Under the pieces are notes generated by a model, which saw only the letters and a program-made list of their open reading frames with translations, was not told the origin of the DNA and made no database searches. This document shows positions 26,955 through 36,167 of a stretch of 64,000 nt of DNA, in pieces (positions within the stretch are counted from its first letter, which is position 1; the number at the start of each line of letters is the position of its first letter). The translations under genes and the position numbers were made by a program. Location of the stretch: positions 1-64,000 of the forward strand of contig NZ_JANUGQ010000009.1 of the NCBI RefSeq assembly GCF_024756275.1, read 5' to 3'. This DNA is from Streptomyces pyxinae. GTDB taxonomy: Bacteria; Actinomycetota; Actinomycetes; Streptomycetales; Streptomycetaceae.

Positions 26955-27664
26955 TGCCCCGTCTCGCTTCCGTACGCCGCGGCCCGCGCGGTCCCCGGCC
27001 GGCCGGACACACCCTGGACCTCGACGCTCTGCGCGCGCTCTCGCTGCCCGTCGGGGACGACGGAGTGGTCATCGGTGACGACGCCGAGGGCCGGCCCCAA
27101 CTGATGGGCCTGCACCGGCCCGCGCCGTACGACATCCTGCTCATCGGCGGCCTGTGGACGGCCCAGGTACTGGCGCTGCGGGCCGCCGCCACCGGGGCGC
27201 GGGTGGCGGTGGAGACCGGCCGGGCCCGGGAGTGGAGCGGGCTGGCGCACGCGGCGGGTGCCGGGCTGGACTGCGTCACCCTGCACGACGTGGGCCGGGT
27301 GCCGCCGCTGGGCGCCACGGCCGACAGCCCGGTCGTGGTGGTGCGCGACTGCGGCATGCGGCCGCCGCGCGGACGGGTGGTCTCCGCGCCCTGGCTCTCG
27401 GTGCTGACCCTGCTCCCCTACATGAGCCCGGTGGCGCCCCGGTTGATGCGCGCCGCCTCGCTGGTGGGCGTGCAGCGGGTCTCCCCGGACGAGGCCCGGC
27501 AGGCGGGCGGCATCCTGGGGCTGGCCCCGGTGGAGGTCGAGGCGCTGCCGACCCTCGGGGACGGGGTGACGCTCTGGTACGCGGACGGCGAGCGGCAGTG
27601 GGTGGTGACCAACCCCACCGACGCCGAGTCCGGACTGCTGGGCACCGCCCGGCGGGTGGACTGA
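26954..27664 (+). CDS. Unknown protein coupled to eccE
   Basis: Encodes 236 residues and starts within the eccE stop codon, so it is translationally coupled and should be made in proportion to EccE. No signal peptide or clear membrane helix is visible. The segment YDILLIGGLWTAQVLALRAA followed by a glycine/alanine-rich stretch is suggestive of an alpha/beta fold. I do not recognise the family. Position suggests an accessory or regulatory part of the type VII system in the cytoplasm. Confidence 0.75.
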   Translation: MPRLASVRRGPRGPRPAGHTLDLDALRALSLPVGDDGVVIGDDAEGRPQLMGLHRPAPYDILLIGGLWTAQVLALRAAATGARVAVETGRAREWSGLAHAAGAGLDCVTLHDVGRVPPLGATADSPVVVVRDCGMRPPRGRVVSAPWLSVLTLLPYMSPVAPRLMRAASLVGVQRVSPDEARQAGGILGLAPVEVEALPTLGDGVTLWYADGERQWVVTNPTDAESGLLGTARRVD

Positions 27665-27694
27665 CCGGACGGCGGACGGGCCGACGGCGCACGT

Positions 27695-27877
27695 CGGCGG
27701 GCGATCCGATCGGCACCGCACATCGGCGGGCGATCCGATCGGCACCGCACGACGGCGGACCGGCCCGGCCGGCACCGCACGACAGCGGACCGATCCGGAT
27801 CCGGCCGGTGCCACAGGCCGGCGGACCGAGCCGGCCGGCACCGCACGACCGTGGACCGATCCAGTCGGCCGGCACAG
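27695..27877. repeat. Imperfect ~29-bp tandem repeats upstream of the bldB-like gene
   Basis: Two nearly perfect 29-bp copies (27695-27723 and 27724-27752, containing GGCGATCCGATCGGCACCGC) and about four decayed copies of 29-37 bp fill most of the 401-base gap between the eccE operon and the bldB-like gene. No gene is seen here. Most units retain GGCACCGCAC. Confidence 0.7.
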
Positions 27878-28065
27878 GGCCGAAGCGCCTCATGACCGGT
27901 GGCGGGACGGTGTCCCGGTGGGCGGACCCGATGGCTCCGCTCGTCGCCCTCCGGCGGTGGGCGGGCTGCCCTAAGATGGTGAACGGTGACCCAAAGCGAC
28001 GCGCAACTACGCTTCGCCATCGGGGGATTGACCCGGTCGCCGACCACGATCGAAAGGACAGCCTG

Positions 28066-28299
28066 ATGGGGACTGCTCAGGAGAAGGACGAGCTGTACGC
28101 CCTGGACATCTCCGGTGTCGAGTGGCACGGCGCACCCGGCACCACCCCCGACGAGGAGCGGGTCGAGATCGCGTATCTGCCGGGCGGAGCCGTGGCGATG
28201 CGGTCCTCCCTGGACAAGGACACCGTGCTGCGGTTCACCGAGGCGGAGTGGCACGCCTTCGTCCTGGGCGCCCGGGACGGGGAGTTCGACCTCGACTGA
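28066..28299 (+). CDS. bldB: BldB-like DUF397 protein
   Basis: Encodes 77 residues. DUF397 marks are [28 protein letters not shown] and the closing [20 protein letters not shown]. In Streptomyces coelicolor the small BldB protein, needed for aerial growth and antibiotic production, belongs to this actinobacterial family, and its gene lies in the ESX neighbourhood. Both the position and the sequence fit. DUF397 proteins often partner with XRE-type regulators, but no such gene is adjacent here. The ATG at 28066 has AAAGGA upstream. The symbol rests on similarity plus context and could be a paralogue. Confidence 0.75.
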   Translation: MGTAQEKDELYALDISGVEWHGAPGTTPDEERVEIAYLPGGAVAMRSSLDKDTVLRFTEAEWHAFVLGARDGEFDLD

Positions 28300-28426
28300 G
28301 GCCGCCCGGTCCCGCATGCGGGACGGCCCTCCCGGGGTGGTCGTACGGAAAGCTAGGGTGGGTCCGGACGCGTGCGCGCGTCCGGGGGAGAGCCGGGCCG
28401 ACCGGCAGTCGACGGCGGCCCCCACC

Positions 28427-28514
28427 CACGACGGCACGAAGGTGCTCGCACGACGGCACAAGGGTGCACCCACGACGGCACTAAGGTGCTCACACGGCGG
28501 CACGAGGGTGCTCG
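28427..28514. repeat. Four tandem 22-bp repeats before the EspI-like gene
   Basis: Exactly four 22-bp units (28427-28448, 28449-28470, 28471-28492, 28493-28514) with consensus CACGACGGCACGAAGGTGCTCG. They end 20 bases before the start codon of the downstream gene. Each begins CACG and contains GGTGC. They may hold promoter or operator elements. Confidence 0.8.
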
Positions 28515-28534
28515 ACCACACGCAGGAGGCAGTA

Positions 28535-31500
28535 GTGAGCGGCGACCGGGACGACATCCACGGGGACTGGAAACTTCCCGTCGACGAGTCCGACGCGGAC
28601 GCCGTCGAGCCCACGGGTGAGTTCACCATCGACTACACCCCGCCCGCCTGGTACACCCAGAACACCCCGGGCGACGACGGTCCCGGCCAGGGCGCCGTCC
28701 CGGCCGTTCCCCCGCCGCCGCAGGGCCCTCCCGTGGCGCCTCCGCCGCCGGCCGGCCTTCCCACCCACCCCGCTCCGGCCGATCCGGAACCGGCGGCCCG
28801 GCCGTTCGGTGACGGCCCGGCGGAGAGCGGGGCGACCATGCGCTTCTCCCCGGCCGCGCTGCGGCGGGAGATGGCCGAGCTCGACCGGCAGCGCGCGACC
28901 CGGGCGGCGGACGCGCCCGGCGCGGCGGGCGGCGATACGGCCGGCCCCGCCGCCGGGCAGCCGGGCCCCACCGCTCAGCCGGGTTCCGGGGCGGACCCGA
29001 CGCCGGAGGCCGGGAGCGGCAGGAGCGGTGACGTGCCGGGCGGTACGGCGCCCCAGGCCGGACCCGTACCCGGGGCGGACACCACCGCTCCCGAAGGCCA
29101 CGGGCACGGCGCCGGCCTCCACGCGCCCGACGGCAACGGCGACGAGGACCCTCACGCCGCAGGGCACGGTACGGCCCAGGCCCCCGGTGACGCGGACCGG
29201 CCGGACAACGCCGCCGACACGGCCGACACCGCCACCAGTGCCTCGGCGGAGCCGGGGCCCACCGGCGCCCCCACCGCGGGCACGACGGACTCCACGGAGA
29301 CCGCAGGCCCCGCAGACGCCACAGGCATCACCGACACCGCGGACGCCGCCGAGACCACGGACCCCACAGACACCGCGGGCACCGCAGGCCCCGCCCGTCC
29401 CGCCGGAGACCCCGCGCCCGTCACCGAGGCGGCCGAGTCGCCGGAGGCCGGACCGGCGAACGGCCCGGCGATCGGTACGGAGCCGGGCCCGGCCACGGCC
29501 GACGGCCCGGTGCCGGAGGCCGGGGCGCCCGAAGCCGGGGCGCCCGAAGCGCCGGCCGGCGCCGCCATACCGGCGGAGGGCACCGCCCAGCAGCCGGTGA
29601 CCCCCGCACCCGCGCAGCCCTGGGGGCCCGGCCGGACGGGCCCCGCCCTGCCGCCGCTGCCGCCCGCCTTCCAGCCCGCCGCGCCGCAGGCCCCGGGCGC
29701 CGAGGGGGCGGTGCCGGGCCATGGCTTCCCGCGGCCCGGAGCCGTACCGCCCGGGGTTCCCACTCCCCCGCAGGCCCCGGCTCCCCAGCCGGCCGCGCCC
29801 CCGGCGGGGTGGCAGCAGCCCCCGGTGCCGGACGCGCCCCGGCCCCCCGCCGCCCCGACGCCCCCTCCGGCCGCGCCCGCGCCACAGGTGGACGCCGGAA
29901 GCGGCTACGGCTTCCCGCACCCCGGTCCTGCCGGGTCCGGCGTCCCGAGCGCCCCCGCGCCCGGCTACGGCTACCCCCCGCCGCCCGTGTCCCCGGGCCC
30001 CGCCCAGCCGTCCGGCGGCTACGGCTTCCCGCACCCGGGGCAGCCGCCCGTACCGCCCCAGCCGCAGCCGGCCGCCCCGGCGCCGCTGCCCCAGCCCGGG
30101 CCGTACGCGGAGTCACAGCCGCCGGCTCAGTCCCAGCAGCCCCAGCAGCCGGAGCCGGAGCCGTACGCCCAGCCCCAGCAGCCCCACCCGGGTCAGCCGT
30201 ACGCCCAGGCGCAGCCCGCGCCGGCACCGGCGCCCACCGACCCCCGGGCCGGGGGCGGCTGGCCGGGCCCGGCTCCGCAGGAGCAGCGGGACCACGCGGT
30301 ACCGGGCGCGCCGCTCGGCTACACGGCGGCCGTCGAGCTCTCCTCCGACCGGCTGCTCCGCAACCCCCGGCCCAAGGCCAAGTCCAGCCGGACCCCCTCG
30401 CCGGCCTCCCGGTTCAAGCTGGGCGGCAAGCGCGAGGAGGCCGAGCGGCAGCGGAAGCTGGACCTGATCCGCACCCCGGTCCTCTCCTGCTACCGGATCG
30501 CGGTGATCTCGCTCAAGGGCGGGGTCGGCAAGACCACGACCACCACCGCGCTGGGCTCGACCCTGGCGACCGAGCGGCAGGACAAGATCCTGGCCATCGA
30601 CGCCAACCCGGACGCGGGCACGCTCGGCCGCCGGGTGCGCCGCGAGACCGGGGCGACCATCCGCGACCTGGTGCAGGCGATCCCGTACCTGCACTCGTAC
30701 ATGGACATCCGCCGGTTCACCTCGCAGGCGTCCTCCGGTCTGGAGATCATCGCCAATGACGTGGACCCGGCGGTCTCCACCACGTTCAACGACGAGGACT
30801 ACCGCCGCGCCATCGAGGTGCTGGGCAAGCAGTACCCGATCATCCTCACCGACTCGGGCACCGGTCTGCTCTACAGCGCGATGCGCGGAGTCCTGGACCT
30901 CGCCGACCAGTTGATCATCATCTCCACCCCCTCGGTGGACGGTGCCTCCAGCGCCTCCACCACGCTCGACTGGCTCTCCGCGCACGGCTACGCGGACCTG
31001 GTGCAGCGTTCGCTCACGGTCATCTCCGGGGTCCGGGAGACCGGCAAGATGATCAAGGTGGACGACATCGTCCAGCACTTCCAGACCCGGTGCCGGGGGG
31101 TGGTCGTGGTGCCCTTCGACGAGCATCTGGCCGCCGGTGCCGAGGTGGACCTGGACATGATGCGCCCCAAGACCCGGGAGGCGTACTTCGCCCTGTCGGC
31201 GCTGGTGGCCGAGGACTTCGCCCGGGCGCAGCAGGCCCAGGGGCTGTGGACCGGCGACGGCCACGGGGCCCCGCCGCAGCTGGCCCCGCCGATGCCCGGC
31301 CAGTACGCCCCGCAGCCGCCGGCCCCCGGACAGCCGTACCCGGGCCAGCAGCCTCCGGCGCCGTTCCCGCAGCAGCCGGGGGCGCAGCAGCCCGGGGCGG
31401 ATCACCCCTACGCCGCCCAGCAGCCCTTCGTACCGGGCCAGTTCGCCCCGCAGCAGCCGGCGGCCCCCGGGCAGCCGTACCCGGCGCCCCAGCAGCCCGG

Positions 31501-31924
31501 TCAGCCGTACCCGGCGCCTCCCGGCGCGGCGGCACCGCCCGTTCCGCCGGGTCCCACCGCGCCCGGGCCCCAGCCGGACTGGTCCCAGCAGCCCCAGCAG
31601 CCCGCTCCCCCGCCGGGGGCCGTGCCGGGGCAGCCCGCCCCCGGCCAGCCGTACCCCGCGCCACCGCAGCAGTACGAGCAGTTCTCGCGGTACGAGCAGC
31701 AGCCGCCCCCGCCCGGCCCGTACGGCTACGGCTACCCGGCCGCCGCCCAGCCGGGACAGCCCCGGCAACCGGCGCAGCCACAGCCGGGGATGCCGTACCC
31801 ACCGCAGCAACAGCCCTACCCCGGGGCGCCGTTCACCGACGAGCCGGCCCAGCAGTCGGCTCCGGAGCCGGCGCCGGAGGCCCCGCCGCTGCCCCCGCGG
31901 ACACCGCCGCCCGCCCAGCAGTAG
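28535..31924 (+). CDS. EspI-like Pro-rich MinD/ParA-type ATPase
   Basis: Encodes 1129 residues. Residues 1-620 are low-complexity (Pro, Ala, Gly, Thr, Asp). A MinD/ParA-type ATPase follows, with deviant Walker [10 protein letters not shown] at residues 661-669, [15 protein letters not shown] (switch I/A' region) and [10 protein letters not shown] (Walker B region). Residues from about 900 to the end are Pro/Gln/Tyr-rich. This layout matches EspI of mycobacterial ESX-1, a Pro/Ala-rich ATPase that modulates secretion. The GTG at 28535 follows AGGAGG. A strong terminator follows. It is probably the cytoplasmic regulatory ATPase of the ESX system; a partitioning role is less likely in this context. 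Confidence 0.8.
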   Translation: MSGDRDDIHGDWKLPVDESDADAVEPTGEFTIDYTPPAWYTQNTPGDDGPGQGAVPAVPPPPQGPPVAPPPPAGLPTHPAPADPEPAARPFGDGPAESGATMRFSPAALRREMAELDRQRATRAADAPGAAGGDTAGPAAGQPGPTAQPGSGADPTPEAGSGRSGDVPGGTAPQAGPVPGADTTAPEGHGHGAGLHAPDGNGDEDPHAAGHGTAQAPGDADRPDNAADTADTATSASAEPGPTGAPTAGTTDSTETAGPADATGITDTADAAETTDPTDTAGTAGPARPAGDPAPVTEAAESPEAGPANGPAIGTEPGPATADGPVPEAGAPEAGAPEAPAGAAIPAEGTAQQPVTPAPAQPWGPGRTGPALPPLPPAFQPAAPQAPGAEGAVPGHGFPRPGAVPPGVPTPPQAPAPQPAAPPAGWQQPPVPDAPRPPAAPTPPPAAPAPQVDAGSGYGFPHPGPAGSGVPSAPAPGYGYPPPPVSPGPAQPSGGYGFPHPGQPPVPPQPQPAAPAPLPQPGPYAESQPPAQSQQPQQPEPEPYAQPQQPHPGQPYAQAQPAPAPAPTDPRAGGGWPGPAPQEQRDHAVPGAPLGYTAAVELSSDRLLRNPRPKAKSSRTPSPASRFKLGGKREEAERQRKLDLIRTPVLSCYRIAVISLKGGVGKTTTTTALGSTLATERQDKILAIDANPDAGTLGRRVRRETGATIRDLVQAIPYLHSYMDIRRFTSQASSGLEIIANDVDPAVSTTFNDEDYRRAIEVLGKQYPIILTDSGTGLLYSAMRGVLDLADQLIIISTPSVDGASSASTTLDWLSAHGYADLVQRSLTVISGVRETGKMIKVDDIVQHFQTRCRGVVVVPFDEHLAAGAEVDLDMMRPKTREAYFALSALVAEDFARAQQAQGLWTGDGHGAPPQLAPPMPGQYAPQPPAPGQPYPGQQPPAPFPQQPGAQQPGADHPYAAQQPFVPGQFAPQQPAAPGQPYPAPQQPGQPYPAPPGAAAPPVPPGPTAPGPQPDWSQQPQQPAPPPGAVPGQPAPGQPYPAPPQQYEQFSRYEQQPPPPGPYGYGYPAAAQPGQPRQPAQPQPGMPYPPQQQPYPGAPFTDEPAQQSAPEPAPEAPPLPPRTPPPAQQ

Positions 31925-31946
31925 GGCGTCACCGGAGTGGACCACT

Positions 31947-31982
31947 GAGGGCCCGTACCGCCGTCGCGCGGTACGGGCCCTC
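31947..31982 (+). terminator. Terminator after the EspI-like gene
   Basis: Perfect 14-bp inverted repeat GAGGGCCCGTACCG / CGGTACGGGCCCTC (31947-31960 and 31969-31982), extendable by one C-G pair, with an 8-base loop. It begins 22 bases past the stop and marks the right end of the ESX locus. Confidence 0.85.
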
Positions 31983-32150
31983 GCCGTGTCCGGCCGGTGC
32001 TCCCCGGCGTACGCCGCAGGACAGCGCGGGGCAACGGGGTGTTCACGCCTCGTTGACGGGCCGCCACCGCTGGTGGACCATCGTCACCACCCCGGCGCCC
32101 AGAGATCCCCCGTGCCCTGCCCGAGCGAGCCACCACGCGAGGTCGATGTC

Positions 32151-34061
32151 ATGGTCACTACGGCTTCCCACCGCACCGCGCGGCCGCTGCTCGCCCTGGG
32201 CGTCGCGGCCACCGCCCTGATCGCGGCCCAACTCCCCTCCTCCGACCGGGCATACGCCCACGCGAACGCGGACACGCACACCACCACGGCCATGGGCCCC
32301 TCCGCGGCCTCGGCCCTGTCCCCGGCCGTCACCACCGCGGACGACCGTCTCGGCAAGGTCCTCACCCTCGCGGTCTCCCAGAGCGTGGACTCGCTCAGCC
32401 CGTTCCTCGCCCAGCGGCTGACCTCCACCACCATCCACCGCCTGGTCTACGAGTATCTGACCAACTACGACCCCGAGGACGGCCGGACCATTCCCGGCCT
32501 CGCCACCGCCTGGAAGTCCTCGCCGGACAAGCTCACCTGGACGTACACCATCCGGGAGAACTCCACCTGGTCGGACGGGAAACCGGCCACCGCCGAGGAC
32601 GCCGCCTGGACCTTCCGCACCATGATGACCAACCCCGACGCGGCCACCGCCAACGGCAGCTTCACCGCCAACTTCCGGGAGGTCACCGCCCCCGACCCGC
32701 ACACCCTGGTCATCCGGCTGAAGAAGCCGCAGGCCACCATGGTCGCGCTGGACGTGCCGATCGTGCCGAAGCACATCTGGGAGAAGGTGCGGGACTTCTC
32801 CACGTTCAACAACGACCGTTCGCTCCCGGTCGTCGGCAACGGCCCCTTCATCCTGACCGACTACAAGGTCGACCAGTACGTCCGGCTGAGGCCCAACAAG
32901 AAGTTCTGGCGCGGTGCTCCGAAGATCGACGAGCTGGTCCTGAAGTACTACAAGGACGGCGACGCGGCGGTGGCGGCGCTGCGCAAGGGCGAGGTCTCCT
33001 TCGTCCCCAACCTCACGCCCGCGCAGGCGGCTTCGCTGAAGTCGGCGCCGGACGTCAAGGTCAATGACGCTCCAGGCCGCCGCTTCCTGGCGCTCGCCGT
33101 CAACCCGGGTGCCCGGGCCCGGGACGGGCAGCGGTTCGGCAACGGCCATCCGGCGCTGCTGGATCCGGCGGTGCGCACGGCGCTGTTCCTGGCGGTGGAC
33201 CGGGCGACCCTGGTGGAGAAGGTGTTCCAGGGGCACGCGGTGGCGGGTCAGGGGTACATACCGCCGCGCTTCTCGCGGTACGCCTGGCACCCGGCCCCCG
33301 CGCAGGAGCGGGCGTACGACCCCGAGCTGGCCGCCCGCACCCTGGACGCGGCCGGCTACCGGAAGAACGCGGCCGGGAAACGCACCGGGAAGGATGGCCG
33401 GGCACTGGACTTCCGTATCCTCTGCCACGCCACCGACCCCCACGACAAGGCGATCGGCAAATACCTCCAGGAGTGGTGGGGCAAACTCGGCGTCGGACTC
33501 ACGGTGGAGTGCCTGGACAATATCACCGACCCCTGGCTGAAGGGGGATTACGACCTCGCCTTCGACGGCTGGTCGGTCAATCCCGACCCGGATTTCGTGC
33601 TCTCCATCCACACCTGCGGCGCACTGCCCGCCACCCCCTCGGACACCGGCTCCACCGACAACTTCATCTGCGACCGGACGTATGACGCGCTCTACGCCCG
33701 GCAGGCGGCGGAGTACGATCCGTCGGCCCGGGCGGCGCTGGTGAAGCAGCTCCAGTCGCGACTGTACGACACCGGCTTCATGAACGTCCTCGCCTATCCC
33801 AACGCCGTCGAGGCCTATCGCACCGACCACATCGCCGCCATCACCACCATGCCCGCAGCGGCCGGAAACCTCTGGGGCCAGGACGGCTACTGGAGCTGGT
33901 GGTCCGCGAAACCCGCCGCCGCGCTCGGGAGCGGGGACGGCTCCGGCGACGGTGTCTCCACCGGCGCGGTGCTGGGCGCGGCCGGGGCGGTGGTGCTGGT
34001 GGCGGCGCTGGCCGCCTGGGCCGTGGTACGCCGCCGGTCCTCGGCCGACGACCGCGAGTAG
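32151..34061 (+). CDS. ABC transporter peptide-binding protein with C-terminal membrane anchor
   Basis: Encodes 636 residues of the family 5 (oligopeptide/nickel) solute-binding fold: GKVLTLAVSQSVDSLSPF near the N-terminus and VVGNGPFILTDYKVDQYV in the middle. It has a secretory signal peptide ending near AYAHA but no lipobox cysteine. Instead a C-terminal membrane helix (about 603-623) followed by RRRSS suggests it is held in the membrane by its tail. The ATG at 32151 gives MVTTASHRT. First gene of an operon with two permeases and two ATPases. The ligand is probably peptide-like, but the sequence alone cannot fix it. Confidence 0.88.
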   Translation: MVTTASHRTARPLLALGVAATALIAAQLPSSDRAYAHANADTHTTTAMGPSAASALSPAVTTADDRLGKVLTLAVSQSVDSLSPFLAQRLTSTTIHRLVYEYLTNYDPEDGRTIPGLATAWKSSPDKLTWTYTIRENSTWSDGKPATAEDAAWTFRTMMTNPDAATANGSFTANFREVTAPDPHTLVIRLKKPQATMVALDVPIVPKHIWEKVRDFSTFNNDRSLPVVGNGPFILTDYKVDQYVRLRPNKKFWRGAPKIDELVLKYYKDGDAAVAALRKGEVSFVPNLTPAQAASLKSAPDVKVNDAPGRRFLALAVNPGARARDGQRFGNGHPALLDPAVRTALFLAVDRATLVEKVFQGHAVAGQGYIPPRFSRYAWHPAPAQERAYDPELAARTLDAAGYRKNAAGKRTGKDGRALDFRILCHATDPHDKAIGKYLQEWWGKLGVGLTVECLDNITDPWLKGDYDLAFDGWSVNPDPDFVLSIHTCGALPATPSDTGSTDNFICDRTYDALYARQAAEYDPSARAALVKQLQSRLYDTGFMNVLAYPNAVEAYRTDHIAAITTMPAAAGNLWGQDGYWSWWSAKPAAALGSGDGSGDGVSTGAVLGAAGAVVLVAALAAWAVVRRRSSADDRE

Positions 34062-34068
34062 CGCGCCG

Positions 34069-35163
34069 ATGACCACCACGAACCCCTCGGTCGCCCGCGC
34101 CCACGAGGACGGCCGGCGCGGGGGTGGCCGGCGCGGGGGACGGCGCCCGGGCGACCGGAGCAGTTCGGTGCCGCCGTATCCGCGCGCGCCGGCCTACCTC
34201 ACCTACCTGGCCGGGAAGCTGTCCGGTGCGGTGGTGTCCCTGCTCGCCGTCCTGGTCACCGGCTTCTTCCTGTTCCGGATCGTGCCCGGCGACCCGGTGG
34301 CGGCGATGACCCGGGGCATGCCGACCTCGGCGGAACAACTGGCGACACTACGGCGGCAGTTCGGCCTGGACCTGCCGGTCTGGCGGCAGTTCACCGACTA
34401 CTGCGGCCGGGCGCTCACCGGCGACCTCGGCACCTCGTACCAGTTCCGGCAGCCGGTCGGCGAGCTGATCGCCCAGCGGCTGCCCGCGACCCTGCTGCTG
34501 ACCGGGGTGGCGGTGGTGCTCTACTCGGCGCTCGGGCTCTGGCTCGGCACCCGGTCGGCCTGGCGCCACGGCGGGCTCGGGGACCGGCTCAACACCGGTC
34601 TGGCACTGACCCTCTGGTCGGTGCCGTCGTTCTGGCTCGGGCTGCTGCTGATCATCGTCTTCTCGGTGGGCGTCGGTCCGGTACCCGGGCTCTTCCCGAC
34701 CGGGGGGATGTCCTCCGGGACCACCACAGGGCCGGCCCAGGTCCTCGATGTGGCGCACCACATGGTGCTGCCGGTGCTCACCCTGGTGGCGGTGGGCTAC
34801 GCGCAGACCCTGCTGGTCACCCGGGCCTCGCTGCTGGACGAGATGGGCGGCGACTACCTGGTGACCGCTCGGGCGAAGGGCTTGCGGGACGATCTGGTGC
34901 GCCGCCGCCACGCGGTGCCCAACGCGCTGCTGCCGACCGTGACCATGGTCTTCATCAATCTGGGCCATGTGGCGGCGGGTTCGATCCTGGTGGAGACGGT
35001 GTTCTCCTGGCCGGGTCTGGGCGGGCTGTTCTACCAGGCCCTCTCGGTACCTGACCTGCCGCTGGTACAGGGCCTGTTCATGGTGTTCGCGGGGGCGATG
35101 ATCGTGATGAATCTGCTGGCCGACCTGGCGTATCCGTTGCTCGACCCCCGGGTGGGCCGATGA
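34069..35163 (+). CDS. ABC transporter permease, DppB/OppB type
   Basis: Encodes 364 residues. After a hydrophilic Arg/Gly-rich N-terminus (about 1-40) come about six membrane helices. The EAA-like cytoplasmic motif is YLVTARAKGLRDDLVRRRHA. Features such as FRIVPGDPVAAM and SWPGLGGLFYQALSVPDLPLVQG are typical of the first permease of dipeptide/oligopeptide transporters. It starts 7 bases after the binding-protein gene, and its stop overlaps the next start (ATGA). Confidence 0.9.
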   Translation: MTTTNPSVARAHEDGRRGGGRRGGRRPGDRSSSVPPYPRAPAYLTYLAGKLSGAVVSLLAVLVTGFFLFRIVPGDPVAAMTRGMPTSAEQLATLRRQFGLDLPVWRQFTDYCGRALTGDLGTSYQFRQPVGELIAQRLPATLLLTGVAVVLYSALGLWLGTRSAWRHGGLGDRLNTGLALTLWSVPSFWLGLLLIIVFSVGVGPVPGLFPTGGMSSGTTTGPAQVLDVAHHMVLPVLTLVAVGYAQTLLVTRASLLDEMGGDYLVTARAKGLRDDLVRRRHAVPNALLPTVTMVFINLGHVAAGSILVETVFSWPGLGGLFYQALSVPDLPLVQGLFMVFAGAMIVMNLLADLAYPLLDPRVGR

Positions 35164-36167
35164 CCGCGCCGGACGGACCGGCGCCGTCGTCCGGTCGCGG
35201 GGCGACACCGTCGTCCGGTCGCGGGGCGGCACCGGATCCGGAACCGCCGTCGACCGCGCACGGGGCGGCACCGGCCCCTGCGGCGCCGTGGACCCCCTGG
35301 ACCCGGCGGCGCCGGTCGGCCGCCCGGTTCTGGCGCCGCTACCGGGCGCACCGGGCCGGGCTGTGCGGGCTCGCGGTGCTGCTGGTGATCGCCCTGGTGG
35401 CGCTCGCCGCCCCGCTGCTGGTCGGGGACGGCGCCCGGAGTGTGACCGACGCGCCCGGGACGGCCCTGGAGGAGCCGAGCGGGCGCTTCCCGCTGGGCAC
35501 CGACCAGTTCGGGCGTCCGGTGCTGGGGCTGCTGGTCTGGGGCGCCCGGGTCTCGCTGACGGTGGGGCTGCTGGCGGCGGCGCTCTCGGTGGCGATCGGC
35601 ACCCTGATCGGGGTGGCGGCCGGGCACTTCGGCGGCTGGTTCGCGACCGTGGTCATGCGGATCACCGACTGGTTCCTGGTGATGCCGACCCTGGTGCTGG
35701 CGATCGTGCTGGCCACGGTGCTCTCCCGGAGCGTCTGGACGGTGATCCTGGCGATCGGGGTCACCGTCTGGCCCACCACCGCCCGGCTGGTGCGGGCCCA
35801 GACCATCGCGGTGGAGTCGCGGCCGTACATCGAGCGGGCCCGGGCACTGGGCGGTGGCCACCTCCATGTGATGCGCCGCCATGTGCTGCCCAACGTCCTG
35901 CCGCTGGTGCTCTCGCAGACCACCCTCTGCGTCTCCTCGGCCATTCTCACCGAGGCCACCCTCGCCTTCCTGGGGCTCGGGGATCCGACGGTGGTCTCCT
36001 GGGGCGGGATGCTCCAGGACGCCCGGGAGGCGGGCGCGGTCTCCTCGGGCCACTGGTGGTATCTGGCACCGCCCGGGATCGCGGTCGCGGTGGTGGCGCT
36101 GGCCTTCACCCTCTGCGGGCGGGCGCTGGAGTCCGTACTCAATCCGAGGCTGGGGGTGGGGCGTTGA
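35160..36167 (+). CDS. ABC transporter permease, DppC/OppC type
   Basis: Encodes 335 residues. A long low-complexity N-terminus (about 1-55, Pro/Ala/Gly-rich) precedes about six membrane helices. The EAA-like loop is PYIERARALGGGHLHVMRRHVLPN, followed by LTEATLAFLGLGDPTVVSWG, typical of the second permease of this family. Its start overlaps the preceding stop, and its own stop overlaps the next gene's TTG start (TTGA). Confidence 0.9.
   Translation: MTAPDGPAPSSGRGATPSSGRGAAPDPEPPSTAHGAAPAPAAPWTPWTRRRRSAARFWRRYRAHRAGLCGLAVLLVIALVALAAPLLVGDGARSVTDAPGTALEEPSGRFPLGTDQFGRPVLGLLVWGARVSLTVGLLAAALSVAIGTLIGVAAGHFGGWFATVVMRITDWFLVMPTLVLAIVLATVLSRSVWTVILAIGVTVWPTTARLVRAQTIAVESRPYIERARALGGGHLHVMRRHVLPNVLPLVLSQTTLCVSSAILTEATLAFLGLGDPTVVSWGGMLQDAREAGAVSSGHWWYLAPPGIAVAVVALAFTLCGRALESVLNPRLGVGR

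Noticed and set aside
28427..28514. Possible CRISPR array
   Set aside because: The four 22-bp units are directly adjacent with no unique spacers and no cas genes are present in the window.
32043..34079. 678-codon minus-strand frame opposite the binding-protein gene
   Set aside because: Shadow of the recognised family 5 binding protein.
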